DNA of 35,061 nt from Bacteroidota bacterium. GTDB lineage: Bacteria; Bacteroidota; Bacteroidia; M30B66. The position numbers and the translations under genes were made by a program. The first letter of the stretch is position 1. Every line of letters begins with the position of its first letter. Where the stretch lies: contig CANHIS010000031.1 of NCBI GenBank assembly GCA_947460255.1, positions 1 to 35,061 on the forward strand. The letters run 5' to 3'. The notes beneath the pieces were generated by a model that saw only the letters and a list, made by a program, of their open reading frames with translations, searched no databases and was not told where the DNA came from. Positions 26,235 to 35,060 of the stretch are shown here, in pieces.

Positions 26235-27631
26235 TGCTTAATCCGAAAATGAAATACTCCGAAATCCTCAATAAATCCTTTTGGATTGCGGCAGCTATTT
26301 TCGTTTCTGCACCATTTGTATGGCTTGCCTTGAACAACATGGCCGCCAGCGATGATTATTACGATTATTATTTATTGCAACGCTTTGGACCATTTAAAGC
26401 AGTGTATCATTATTACCTAAATTGGAGCGGGCGATTTGTTTCTCATTTCCTGGCATTTTGCTTAAACCCACTGCAATTGGGTGAAAAAATAGGTCCAGCA
26501 ATTTCAGGTTTATTCGGAATTTCTATGATGTGGTTCACTGCTTTCCAAGTGAGCAAAGTGATACAAAGAATTTATCATGTTAATTTAAATTCATGGTCGA
26601 TTGGTGTTATTCTTGGCGCTTTTTGGCTTTGCTACCTGCCCTACCCTTCCGAGATTATTTATTGGTTCACAGGCATGATTGCTTACCAACCAGGATTGGC
26701 CATGATTGCGCTTTGGAGTGTTTTACATTTCAAAAAAGAAAAATCGAAAATCCTGAAAATCATTTATTTTACTTTACCTTTTTTAATTGGAGGAACCAAT
26801 GAAGTAAATGTTTTCATCATGGCATTTGTACTGGTATTGTTGTTTCCAATTGAAAATCCGAAATCGAAGCAATTCTGGATAACTGCTGGCATTTTCTTGC
26901 TAGCGGCTTCACTTGAATTACTTGCTCCGGGAAGCAGGTATAGAATGGAATACTTCACCGAAACAGCTGGAAATCCTGTTGCGAATTTACCGTTTGCAAT
27001 TCAACACAGTTTTTCGTCGATGTGGTTCGTCATCCGCGATTGGAGCAGATCTACACCATTGCTTTTGGTCGCATTTATCATTGGGATTAGCATTAAAGTC
27101 AATCCAGAATTGAAAATTCATCCCATCAAATTGCTTTTCGCATTTCTTGGCATTTTGATCGTTCCATTGATTTATTTCCCTTTTTTCTATGGAACAGGAA
27201 TGACAAATCCTCCAGGTCGCTTGCATGATGTAGTATTTTTATTCATTACTACATGGACAATCGGAATTTCACCAATTGTCTTGAATAAACTAAAAATAGA
27301 AATTCAAAAGCCGATTTTAATTCAAGGATTATTTTCAATTATACTCATTTGGCAAGCAAGCTACAGCAGCCGGTTTCGGGGGGCTATTTCGGATATGAAA
27401 GTAATATCCCAATTCAGAAATGAATTAAATGAAAGGGCAGATAAAACCACTTTGCATAAACGTACAATTCCGCATAAAAAACTTGTACTCAATCCAATTA
27501 CAAAAATACCATATACTATGTTTTTCGGTGATTTAACGAACGATCCGAAACACTGGTACAACGAAGGTTATGCGAGATATCACAAGATTGATGAAGTTGT
27601 TATTTTGGAAGATTCATTAAAAGTGAAATAA
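26234..27631 (+). CDS. polytopic membrane protein, DUF6056-like
   Basis: 465 residues from the ATG at 26234, which overlaps the hutI stop; a second Met (26249) is possible. It starts with a transmembrane helix, followed by an acidic-aromatic loop (ASDDYYDYY) and a loop with YLNWSGRF. About ten further membrane helices follow and an APGSRYR motif lies near residue 236. This combination resembles DUF6056 proteins, which look like GT-C glycosyltransferases in layout (recognition from memory). The last 80 residues are soluble. No enzymatic function can be shown. The tight overlap with hutI suggests shared expression, not a shared pathway. Confidence 0.7.
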   Translation: MLNPKMKYSEILNKSFWIAAAIFVSAPFVWLALNNMAASDDYYDYYLLQRFGPFKAVYHYYLNWSGRFVSHFLAFCLNPLQLGEKIGPAISGLFGISMMWFTAFQVSKVIQRIYHVNLNSWSIGVILGAFWLCYLPYPSEIIYWFTGMIAYQPGLAMIALWSVLHFKKEKSKILKIIYFTLPFLIGGTNEVNVFIMAFVLVLLFPIENPKSKQFWITAGIFLLAASLELLAPGSRYRMEYFTETAGNPVANLPFAIQHSFSSMWFVIRDWSRSTPLLLVAFIIGISIKVNPELKIHPIKLLFAFLGILIVPLIYFPFFYGTGMTNPPGRLHDVVFLFITTWTIGISPIVLNKLKIEIQKPILIQGLFSIILIWQASYSSRFRGAISDMKVISQFRNELNERADKTTLHKRTIPHKKLVLNPITKIPYTMFFGDLTNDPKHWYNEGYARYHKIDEVVILEDSLKVK

Positions 27632-27647
27632 ATACAAATTTACTTCT

Positions 27648-28184
27648 CTAATATTCTTCTTTTAATAATCCGTAGAACACCGAATTCTCAAACACGCCGT
27701 TTTTGTTGTAATGGCGTCTCAATTCTCCCTCGTGCACAAATCCATTGGCATGGAGAAGCTTCTGTGAAATTTCATTGGTTGGACTAGTAAGCGCTTCAAT
27801 TCGATTCAAATTTAATTCGCTAAATCCGAATCTCAGAACTGCTTTCAATGCTTCACCCATGTAGCCTTTGTTACGCTCTTCTTCAGCCAATAATTCATAT
27901 CCGATTTCAGCACGTTGATGATTTATCACGATAGTATGAAAACCACACCAACCCAAGTATTTCATATCGGCAGATCGGAAAATTTGAAACCATGCAAATT
28001 TGAACCACCAAGATTCAATTCCTGCTGCATAGCGCTCCTTTGCAGCTAGCAATTCGGCTTCTTCTTGAAATTGAAAAAGTGAAGAAATTTCATTGTCTGA
28101 TAATTCCTTGAATGCCCAATGAAAAACCATTGGATCGATTAACCTCAACGTGAGTCTTTCTGTTTCAATTGTTTGAAATTCCAT
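27648..28184 (-). CDS. GNAT N-acetyltransferase, RimJ/RimL type
   Basis: 178 residues. It starts with ETERLTLRLIDP, the typical N-terminal strand of RimJ/RimL-like acetyltransferases. The acetyl-CoA loop is EERNKGYMGEAL, followed by a helix, and LLHANGFVHEGELRR marks the C-terminal part. Such enzymes acetylate N-terminal residues of ribosomal proteins or small molecules; which one applies here cannot be told. It converges on the preceding membrane protein gene (16-base gap) and diverges from holA across 101 bases. Confidence 0.88.
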   Translation of the reverse strand: MEFQTIETERLTLRLIDPMVFHWAFKELSDNEISSLFQFQEEAELLAAKERYAAGIESWWFKFAWFQIFRSADMKYLGWCGFHTIVINHQRAEIGYELLAEEERNKGYMGEALKAVLRFGFSELNLNRIEALTSPTNEISQKLLHANGFVHEGELRRHYNKNGVFENSVFYGLLKEEY

Positions 28185-28285
28185 ATGGCTAATGTACGTT
28201 TCTCACACCCAATTCACAGCGATATTCACAACCAAGTTGACAACTTCCTCCACAATCAGACGAATTTTAGGGTTACTTTGCACCC

Positions 28286-29392
28286 ATGACAGTTGAAGCC
28301 GTTCTGAAAGACCTCAAAGCCCGGAAATATGCTCCGGTTTACGTGTTTCACGGTGATGAGCCGTATTACAACGAACAGCTCGTGAAATTCATGGAGGAGA
28401 ATATCCTCAATCCTGACGAGAAGGAATTCAACTTCACGGTGTTGTATGGGGCCGATGTGAGTCCTGAAGACGTTGTTGTTGCAGCACGACGCTTCCCAAT
28501 GATGGCAGAATACCAAATTACCATCGTGAAGGAAGCACAAGCGATGAAACGCCCTGGCCCAGATGTATTTCAACGGATGGTGCCATACATAGAAAAGCCA
28601 AATCCTAATACCATACTTATCCTATTCTTCAGAGGTGTAAAAGTGCCGAAACGCGCCGTCTCGGAAGGCACCGATGAAGAAAAGGCAGCCAAACCAGTGG
28701 CTATTCTTCAACCAGGTGAGAAGAAAGCCCCAGCACCGAAAAAGCAAAAATCTTTTTACGACGCCGCCAGTGAACATGTAATGGTGGAATCGAGCAAGAT
28801 GAAGGATGAGAAAATCCCGGAATGGGCTGCTGGATACTTTCAAAAACGAGGTTATCGAATCAATGCAAGAGCCGCTATCTTGCTCGCAGAATCTCTTGGA
28901 AATGAACTGGATAAAGTAACCAACGAAGCGGATAAGTTGATGATCAATCGGCAGGCGGGCTACGAGTTCACCGAAAGAGACGTTGAAGAATCTGTTGGTG
29001 TAAGCAAAGAATATACAGCTTTTGAATTACAGAATGCTTTAGCAACCAAAAACATACTGAAGGCCAATAAAATTGCATTCTTTATGGGGCAGCATGAAAA
29101 AGTTTTACCGATTCAGATGGTACTTCCAACATTGCTCTCTTTTTTCATGCGGGCACTACAATTCCATTGGTTAAAAAGCACCGGCAAGACCACCAATATG
29201 GCGCAGGCAATGGGCGTAAATCCGTATTTCATGCGAGAATACGAAGCTATGGCTCGGAACTACACACCTGCCAAAGTGATCAAAATCATTCACCATTTAC
29301 GTGAATACGATATGCGCAGTAAAGGATGGAACACCGCCGATAATGATGCAGGGAAACTCATGAAAGAACTCGTTTTCAAAATTATACATTGA
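28286..29392 (+). CDS. holA: DNA polymerase III subunit delta
   Basis: 368 residues. It opens the sliding clamp within the clamp-loader complex. Family features include the N-terminal YVFHGDEPYYNEQL, the RRFPMMAEYQITIVKEAQ strand-helix, LGNELDKVTNEADKL and the C-terminal ELQNALATKNILKANKIAF and MREYEAMARNYTP helices. Residues about 124-160 form a Lys/Ala/Pro-rich insertion between the AAA-like domain parts that is not typical of the family. It is probably the first gene of a three-gene transcript: its stop overlaps the EVE gene start (TGATG), and a GNAT gene follows. Confidence 0.92.
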   Translation: MTVEAVLKDLKARKYAPVYVFHGDEPYYNEQLVKFMEENILNPDEKEFNFTVLYGADVSPEDVVVAARRFPMMAEYQITIVKEAQAMKRPGPDVFQRMVPYIEKPNPNTILILFFRGVKVPKRAVSEGTDEEKAAKPVAILQPGEKKAPAPKKQKSFYDAASEHVMVESSKMKDEKIPEWAAGYFQKRGYRINARAAILLAESLGNELDKVTNEADKLMINRQAGYEFTERDVEESVGVSKEYTAFELQNALATKNILKANKIAFFMGQHEKVLPIQMVLPTLLSFFMRALQFHWLKSTGKTTNMAQAMGVNPYFMREYEAMARNYTPAKVIKIIHHLREYDMRSKGWNTADNDAGKLMKELVFKIIH

Positions 29393-29796
29393 TGAATTAT
29401 TGGTTGGTAAAATCGGAACCCGTGAAATACGCCTGGGACCAATTTGTGAAGGACGGTAAAACCTTTTGGGATGGCGTGCGAAACTACCAAGCGCGAAACA
29501 ACCTGCAAGCCATGAAAAAAGGCGACTTGGTACTTTACTACCACAGCAACGAAGGCATGGAAGTGGTCGGAATCGCAAAGGTGTTGAAAGAACATTATCC
29601 CGATCCAACCATCGATGATCCAAGGTGGGTAGTGGTGGATCTTGCACCATATAAAGCACTGAAGAAACCTGTATCACTTGCTCAAATGAAGCAAGATCCG
29701 ATGCTTGCCAATATCGGACTCATCCGTCAAGGACGATTAAGTGTGATGCCTTTAAAGTCGGAAGAATTCGATCGAATCGTTGAAATGGGAAGCTGA
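29392..29796 (+). CDS. EVE domain protein
   Basis: 134 residues from the ATG at 29392. It consists of a single EVE domain: the start YWLVKSEP, WDGVRNYQARNNLQAMKKGDLVLYYHS and later VDLAPYKALKKPVSL are characteristic. EVE proteins belong to the PUA/YTH-like fold and are thought to bind modified bases in nucleic acid; some occur in modification-dependent restriction systems. This one stands alone with no nuclease domain and is likely a housekeeping stand-alone form. It overlaps holA by one base and is followed after 3 bases by a GNAT gene. Confidence 0.93.
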   Translation: MNYWLVKSEPVKYAWDQFVKDGKTFWDGVRNYQARNNLQAMKKGDLVLYYHSNEGMEVVGIAKVLKEHYPDPTIDDPRWVVVDLAPYKALKKPVSLAQMKQDPMLANIGLIRQGRLSVMPLKSEEFDRIVEMGS

Positions 29797-29799
29797 GCA

Positions 29800-30243
29800 A
29801 TGCAGATTCGCACGTTCGAAGAAAAAGACACTGCTCAACTGCTCGATTTGATAAAGCTTCATGTTCCTGCATCTTTTGCGGAAACTGAAATTCAAGACTT
29901 TGAGGACTATTTAAAATTTGAGCGAGAACACTATTTCGTCATTCAAGTGCATGAAATGGTAGTGGCTTGTGGAGGAATAAATTTCAAGGAAACTGCCGAT
30001 CAAGCTTGGTTAAGCTGGGACATGGTGCATCCCGATTTTCAATCAAAAGGTTTTGGAAGTATGTTGCTAAACCACCGCATTGAAGTGATAAAGCGAATGC
30101 CTCAAATTCATACACTCTGGGTTAGAACATCTCAAACTGCCAGTAAATTCTATGAGAACAAAGGCTTCAAAACTTTGAGGCACGTTGCAGATTTTTGGGC
30201 TGAAGGATTTGATCTTGTTGAAATGAAAATGGAAATGATCTAA
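29800..30243 (+). CDS. GNAT N-acetyltransferase
   Basis: 147 residues. The strand-helix start (MQIRTFEEKDTAQLLDL), the core strands (FVIQVHEMVVACGGI) and the acetyl-CoA loop HPDFQSKGFGSMLL at about 77-90 are clear, and FYENKGF lies in the C-terminal part. The substrate is not predictable. It starts 3 bases after the EVE gene stop and is the last gene before a strong bidirectional terminator, so it closes the holA transcript. Confidence 0.88.
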   Translation: MQIRTFEEKDTAQLLDLIKLHVPASFAETEIQDFEDYLKFEREHYFVIQVHEMVVACGGINFKETADQAWLSWDMVHPDFQSKGFGSMLLNHRIEVIKRMPQIHTLWVRTSQTASKFYENKGFKTLRHVADFWAEGFDLVEMKMEMI

Positions 30244-30246
30244 AAC

Positions 30247-30283
30247 AAAAAGGGCCACCAATCGAAATCGGCAGCCCTTTTTT
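30247..30283. terminator. bidirectional intrinsic terminator between convergent genes
   Basis: AAAAAGGGC (30247-30255) pairs with GCCCTTTTT (30274-30282). The T-run works for the plus-strand holA transcript and the A-run gives a T-run for the minus-strand adhesin gene. It lies 4-40 bases after the GNAT stop and 18 bases after the stop of the adhesin gene. Confidence 0.8.
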
Positions 30284-30300
30284 GCAAAGAAAAATCTCGT

Positions 30301-33300
30301 TTATCTCACAATCAATTTACCAGTAGTTTGCTTACCTGCACTTGTTACAGTGTAGAAGTAAACACCCGATGACAAGCCTGAAGCATCAAACATCGTTGGC
30401 TTGCCATGTTCTGCATTGAACTTCGCAATCGATGCACCTAACACGTTGTGAATAGTAACATCTGCATCTTGCTGGTTAGCAGTATGGATAACAAACTGCG
30501 TAGTGCCATTAAATGGATTTGGATACACATTCACTAAAGTTTCGATATCTGATTCAATACCTGTTGGAAGATCAATTGTATGTAACGAAGTATTGGTACG
30601 AATAGGCTCGTTGAAGTCGAAATAGATATCGCAGAAATTCTCCAATCTTGTACCTGAAGGTTGATTCAATTGAGGTGAAATACTGAAGTTCACAAATCCG
30701 ATACTTCCAATTGGGTCGGAAGTACTATCAGGAAGCATAATGCCATTGAACACCCAACGAATTACACGTGTTTGAGGATTCACAGTCATTTGATAAAGAT
30801 CAGACGAGCCATTCATCGTAAGTGTTTCAAGGATGAAATCAGTTGAAATGGTATCAACCAATACCACGTTCACTGCTGGAGCTGTTCCGGTGTTTTGGAA
30901 TCTTACAGTGTAGGTGATTCGAGTGTTTGGAAGAATGCTACCTTCTTCACCTTCACCATAAGGCGTTCCGCGTTTGTCGTTTGGATCCCAAGATCCTACA
31001 ACTGTTTGATGTGTAGTGTCGATGTTGTTGATTGGATTGTAATCATCCAACGGCGTAACCATCACCAAGTTGGTAATTGACGTTCCGAGTGCTAATGAAA
31101 CCGGTGCAGTTGAGTTCCAATTGATATATGAACATCCGCCAGCGGCGAGATTGCTGAAATTCCAAGATGCGGTGTTGTTTGCAGCATCGAATGCGCTTGG
31201 CTGTGGATTGAATACATTAGATGAACTGATTGCCAACAAAGGATCCCAGTAAAGTGTGAAAGTTCCACTTTGTGATACTGCACCTTGATTGCAGTAAGAA
31301 AGTGAATTCATCACAGGGAAACCTGGCGTTACTGTTGAAATATTGTAGATAGAAGCGCGCATATCCTGAAGATCTGGATCTGCATAATAACCAAAATCAT
31401 ATCCTGTGTAGGTGTTACCTGTTGCTGCAATTACATTGTAACCTGGAGGATTCATTGTAGGCTCGGTAAGCACATAACCTGAAGGCAATGTAGAGATTGT
31501 GATCAGATAAGTTCCCGGTACCAATTGAAGGGAATAATCGCCATTGGCATTGGTGTAAGTCCAAGTGTTGCCCACATAAATCAATTTGTTAGGCATGCCC
31601 GGTTCGTTCGGATCGCGCATTCCGTTGCCATTGAGGTCGTTGTAAGCATTTCCGCTGATAGTAACCGCTTGATTTTGGAAACCAAAGTTGAAATTGCCTT
31701 GATTTACGCCACCCGATGCTGTGTATGTGTAGCCTTGTGCACCGATCGGGAAGGTTTGTACAGCAAAGGACTGGTTCACGTAGCCTGTAATGGTATAAAC
31801 ACCATCGAACACATATACAGTGTAGTTTCCATTGGCATCAGTAATTGCCCATTGACAATTCAAGGAATCAGTTCCGGCACATACATTTACATATCCGTTT
31901 GATATCGGCAGTTCGGTATCATCAAAATATCCATCACCATCGGTATCATTCCAAAGCGTTCCTGAAAGCGTATCAACACCTTCGCCTGAAATTGTTACTG
32001 TTGTGCAAGTTGAATCGAAACAGTTTCCATCAGCATACAAACACACATCGAAAACACCAGGATTTGTAAAGGTGTAGTTAATTGTATCATTGGTTACTTG
32101 CATCCAAGACTGGTTGCCATTTGGAATGAATAACGAGTAGTAATAATTCGGATTCATGTTCGGAATCACCACTTGCATTATGTTGGCATTTACCGTTGTT
32201 TCCATCTGAACTTGGAAGTTGCAAGGAATGTTGATCCACTCACAGGTACTAAAGGTACATCCCTCAGTTGTAGTTACAGTGACACAAACTTGGTAGCTGC
32301 CGCCATCAGGGAATGTATTGATCGGATTTGCCAGTGTTGAAGATCCTGCTCCACCGAATGTCCAAGCATATGTTTCAATATCATTCAAAGTAGATTGAAC
32401 TGAAAATGCTTGTGCTGTACCTCCAACATTGTTAGAAACAATATCGATGGCATTGCATGAAATTGTAGCATTCCAACCTGCTTCAATTACAGTTAAATCG
32501 CTAGTCCATTTAAAAGTTAATGCTCCATTGGCTGCTGCCGAAGTGTAAGTTACTGGAGCGGTAGCGTTTCCGTTGAGTGTAGCTAAAATTGGAGAATTAA
32601 TGTTGGTTCCACTGTAGATGGTTAGATAATCGTAGTTGTCTTCTAACGAATAGCTATTGAAAGTAACCGAAAGCTGACCGCCTGCCGTTGCTGGATATAC
32701 TGTGAGGGTTTGTGTTTGATTGTTCAGATAATTACCTGTTAACCCGCCACTGTCGTAGAAATTTGCATTGCAAGTAGTAGCGACTGAAGTAGCCCCCATA
32801 ATGATAGTTGATGCAGCTTGTTGGTTGCATCCTAGGGTTACAAAAACGCTAGCTGTGTTAGAACAACCACAGCCATCCGCGGTTACCGCATAAATTTGAA
32901 ATGTTCCATTATTGGGGAAGAAGAACATAGCTGGATTGTTGCCGCCCATGTATTGGCCGCCAGTGGATGTCCATTGATAAGTGTTACTTCCGCATCCTCC
33001 AGTAGTTTGAGGATATACCATAACCGTATCTCCAGAAGTTTGGTAGGTAAGGTTGGTAACAATTGGATTTTGCTGACAATTCCAACCTGCATAAACCACC
33101 TGACAATATTGTCCAGTGCAGCCTTCAAAGGTGGTAACGGTTAAACAAACTGTGTAAAAACCTGATTGGTTGAAAAGGTGATTTTGGGTTGGACCTGTAG
33201 CGGTGTTTCCATCTCCGAAATTCCATTCATACGACGCAATATTTCCTTGGGCAGTTCCAACAAAATTGACAACGTTATTTGTTTGAATTGGCGTAGCAGA

Positions 33301-33903
33301 AAATGTGGTTGGAACTTGATTAATACAACCGGTAAAAACCGTATCGCAGTATGAGGCAATGCAACCATTTGCATCCGTTACTGAAGTGCAATAGGAATGG
33401 GCTCCATCATTCGGATAATCGAAAGCAGTTGGACTTGCCGTGCTTGTTTGATTTTCACTAGTGGTAGTGAAACTATAAGGCGGTGTACCTCCTGTTACAT
33501 AATGGTAGATGTATACACTATTGTTTACGACCGAGTCTTCAGCAAAAACGTAAAACTGATTTTGAGAGCACGGTTGAGCGAAAACAGGAACACAAACTGA
33601 ATCTACACATCCGTTGTTGTCGGTTCCAATTACGCAAAGGTTATAGGTACCTGGGGCCGGATAACTGTGTTGCCAAGTAAAGGCAGAAGTCATCATATTT
33701 GTAACGGGGCCAGAGTTATCGCCAAAATCAACCACAAGATCGATAGGCATTGCTCCACCTTGATTGTATGCAACGAGCAGCAGTTGCTGGCCATTCATTT
33801 GTGGTTGTAATTGAAGGAAATTCTGTGGGCACTGAGCTTTCAATGAAGCAATGCCGGCCCAAGTGAACAGCATAAATGCTAAAAGGTAGCGGTTAATTTT
33901 CAT
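30301..33903 (-). CDS. large T9SS surface protein: PKD, CUB, SdrD_B-like and type A sorting domain
   Basis: 1200 residues. Signal peptide 1-23 (ending LKAQ). PKD-like modules lie at about 35-110, 215-275 (YEWNFGDGN) and 490-560 (YAWTFGGAG). A CUB-like domain follows at about 360-485, with FYDSGG, NNQTQTLTV, SLEDNYDYLTIYSG and a later FKWTSD. Two SdrD_B-like modules at about 645-735 and 745-835 each carry a Ca-binding-type Asp/Asn loop (DTDGDGYFDD and NDLNGNGMRD). A DUF7619-type repeat domain, starting SWDPNDKRG, spans about 971-1110. The last 75 residues are a T9SS type A sorting domain (VNVYPNPFNGT ... GKLIVR). It is expected outside the outer membrane as an adhesin or matrix protein. No enzymatic motif was seen. 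It is a single-gene transcript with a terminator. Confidence 0.88.
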   Translation of the reverse strand: MKINRYLLAFMLFTWAGIASLKAQCPQNFLQLQPQMNGQQLLLVAYNQGGAMPIDLVVDFGDNSGPVTNMMTSAFTWQHSYPAPGTYNLCVIGTDNNGCVDSVCVPVFAQPCSQNQFYVFAEDSVVNNSVYIYHYVTGGTPPYSFTTTSENQTSTASPTAFDYPNDGAHSYCTSVTDANGCIASYCDTVFTGCINQVPTTFSATPIQTNNVVNFVGTAQGNIASYEWNFGDGNTATGPTQNHLFNQSGFYTVCLTVTTFEGCTGQYCQVVYAGWNCQQNPIVTNLTYQTSGDTVMVYPQTTGGCGSNTYQWTSTGGQYMGGNNPAMFFFPNNGTFQIYAVTADGCGCSNTASVFVTLGCNQQAASTIIMGATSVATTCNANFYDSGGLTGNYLNNQTQTLTVYPATAGGQLSVTFNSYSLEDNYDYLTIYSGTNINSPILATLNGNATAPVTYTSAAANGALTFKWTSDLTVIEAGWNATISCNAIDIVSNNVGGTAQAFSVQSTLNDIETYAWTFGGAGSSTLANPINTFPDGGSYQVCVTVTTTEGCTFSTCEWINIPCNFQVQMETTVNANIMQVVIPNMNPNYYYSLFIPNGNQSWMQVTNDTINYTFTNPGVFDVCLYADGNCFDSTCTTVTISGEGVDTLSGTLWNDTDGDGYFDDTELPISNGYVNVCAGTDSLNCQWAITDANGNYTVYVFDGVYTITGYVNQSFAVQTFPIGAQGYTYTASGGVNQGNFNFGFQNQAVTISGNAYNDLNGNGMRDPNEPGMPNKLIYVGNTWTYTNANGDYSLQLVPGTYLITISTLPSGYVLTEPTMNPPGYNVIAATGNTYTGYDFGYYADPDLQDMRASIYNISTVTPGFPVMNSLSYCNQGAVSQSGTFTLYWDPLLAISSSNVFNPQPSAFDAANNTASWNFSNLAAGGCSYINWNSTAPVSLALGTSITNLVMVTPLDDYNPINNIDTTHQTVVGSWDPNDKRGTPYGEGEEGSILPNTRITYTVRFQNTGTAPAVNVVLVDTISTDFILETLTMNGSSDLYQMTVNPQTRVIRWVFNGIMLPDSTSDPIGSIGFVNFSISPQLNQPSGTRLENFCDIYFDFNEPIRTNTSLHTIDLPTGIESDIETLVNVYPNPFNGTTQFVIHTANQQDADVTIHNVLGASIAKFNAEHGKPTMFDASGLSSGVYFYTVTSAGKQTTGKLIVR

Positions 33904-34446
33904 GAACGAGAGAGTTAGTTTGACAAGTTAAAAGTACATTTAATTAGAAACATACAAAGGGATATTCTTAGAATTTTCAAAAAAGCATTTTTCATCTAAA
34001 ATAATTAGAGAAAATTCATTGAATAAATTGATAGTTATTTATGGAATTAAAAGCAATAATGCTTGGATATATTTAAATGATTCTGGGCACTATTATTATT
34101 AAAAATAATTAGTTATTGTTTATTAAAAAGAGGGAGAAAATTAGCTACAAATAAGCTACAGCAATGTCTTTATAAAACAAGCCTAAAACATCAAATAACG
34201 AAGAAGTGTGAATAATGTATCATTTAACCAAAGTTGTATAATATAAAATATACCATTGTAAAGAATCTTTGTTAAAGAAAATTATTCAAACCATTCTTCA
34301 TGTTTCATCACTTAAAAGAACTACAATTCTTGGCTGTTTTGGAACAGTGGCAGTGTTCGTGATTATTTTCATTTTACTGGGCCAATGCAATTAATTCAGC
34401 ACTCCAATTACTTTTCAAAAATTCACATTTATTTAAATTAAATTTT
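33904..34446. other. AT-rich gene-free region of 543 bases
   Basis: It separates the divergent adhesin (minus) and stress-protein (plus) genes and must hold both promoters. No RNA gene or clear repeat was seen. A degenerate promoter-like TATGTTTC lies upstream of the adhesin start, and TACTTTTC (34409-34416) lies about 30 bases before the stress-protein ATG; each is one base off TAnnTTTG, so both are weak. The stretch 34270-34390 is less AT-rich than the rest and holds an ATG-less 41-codon frame with a hydrophobic C-terminal half. Confidence 0.5.
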
Positions 34447-35010
34447 ATGCAAAATTCAAATCATCTAGACACTGCTCCTGTAAAAGGAACAACAAACAAA
34501 AGAATGCTAACGGGAATGTTTCGCGATCGTGAAAGTACCGAAAATGCATACAATACACTTCATGCACGTGGCTACACACCCGAAGACATTAACTTGGTTA
34601 TGTCGAACGATACACGCCAAACACATTATAACGACGATGAAACTTCTCAAACCGAAATTGGCACCAAAGCAGCCGAACACGCAGGGAAAGGTTCGGCCAT
34701 TGGAGGCACGATTGGCGCCATATTCGGCATTATTGCTGCGCTTGGAACCAGCATATTGATTCCTGGACTTGGAATCTTAATTGCAGGCCCATTGGCAGCA
34801 GGATTGGCCGGGGCTGGTGCTGGTGGTTTAGCTGGCGGACTCATTGGAGCATTCGTAGGTTCTGGAATTCCAGAAGCAAGAGCAAAACTCTACGAAACAG
34901 GAATCAAAGAAGGGAATGTAGTGCTTTCTGTAGTACCTAAAAACGAAGAAGACGCCGAGTTTTTAAAAGAGAATTGGAAAACCAATAAAGGCGAAGAAAT
35001 TTACTGGTAA
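34447..35010 (+). CDS. YflT-like stress protein with glycine-zipper segment
   Basis: 187 residues. Residues about 20-55 (MLTGMFRDRESTENAYNTLHARGYTPEDINLVMS) resemble the YflT/general-stress-17M-type domain. A low-complexity Gly/Ala stretch at about 78-140 forms two glycine-zipper hydrophobic helices (GGTIGAIFGIIAALG; GGLAGGLIGAFVG), likely membrane-inserting or self-associating. A soluble end (KEGNVVLSVVPKNEEDAEFL) recalls related stress proteins that end in a copy of the same fold. Such proteins are commonly induced by heat, cold or envelope stress. It is monocistronic, with its own terminator and a long AT-rich leader. Exact function unknown. Confidence 0.8.
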   Translation: MQNSNHLDTAPVKGTTNKRMLTGMFRDRESTENAYNTLHARGYTPEDINLVMSNDTRQTHYNDDETSQTEIGTKAAEHAGKGSAIGGTIGAIFGIIAALGTSILIPGLGILIAGPLAAGLAGAGAGGLAGGLIGAFVGSGIPEARAKLYETGIKEGNVVLSVVPKNEEDAEFLKENWKTNKGEEIYW

Positions 35011-35022
35011 CAATAAATAATC

Positions 35023-35060
35023 AATCTGCAGGAGATCCTAACCTATCTCTTGCAGATTTT
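35023..35060 (+). terminator. intrinsic terminator of the stress-protein gene
   Basis: AATCTGCA-g-GAGAT (35023-35036) pairs with ATCTC-t-TGCAGATT (35045-35058) with one G-T pair and an 8-base loop, followed by TTT before the window ends. It begins 12 bases after the stop codon. Confidence 0.8.

Noticed and set aside
28274-28281. TTACTTTG just before the holA ATG as a -7 promoter box
   Set aside because: It is one base off the consensus, lacks a -33 element at proper distance and would give an almost leaderless message; evidence is too thin to annotate.
29392-29796. EVE gene as part of a restriction or defence system
   Set aside because: No nuclease, helicase or methyltransferase gene is nearby, and the neighbours are holA and a GNAT.
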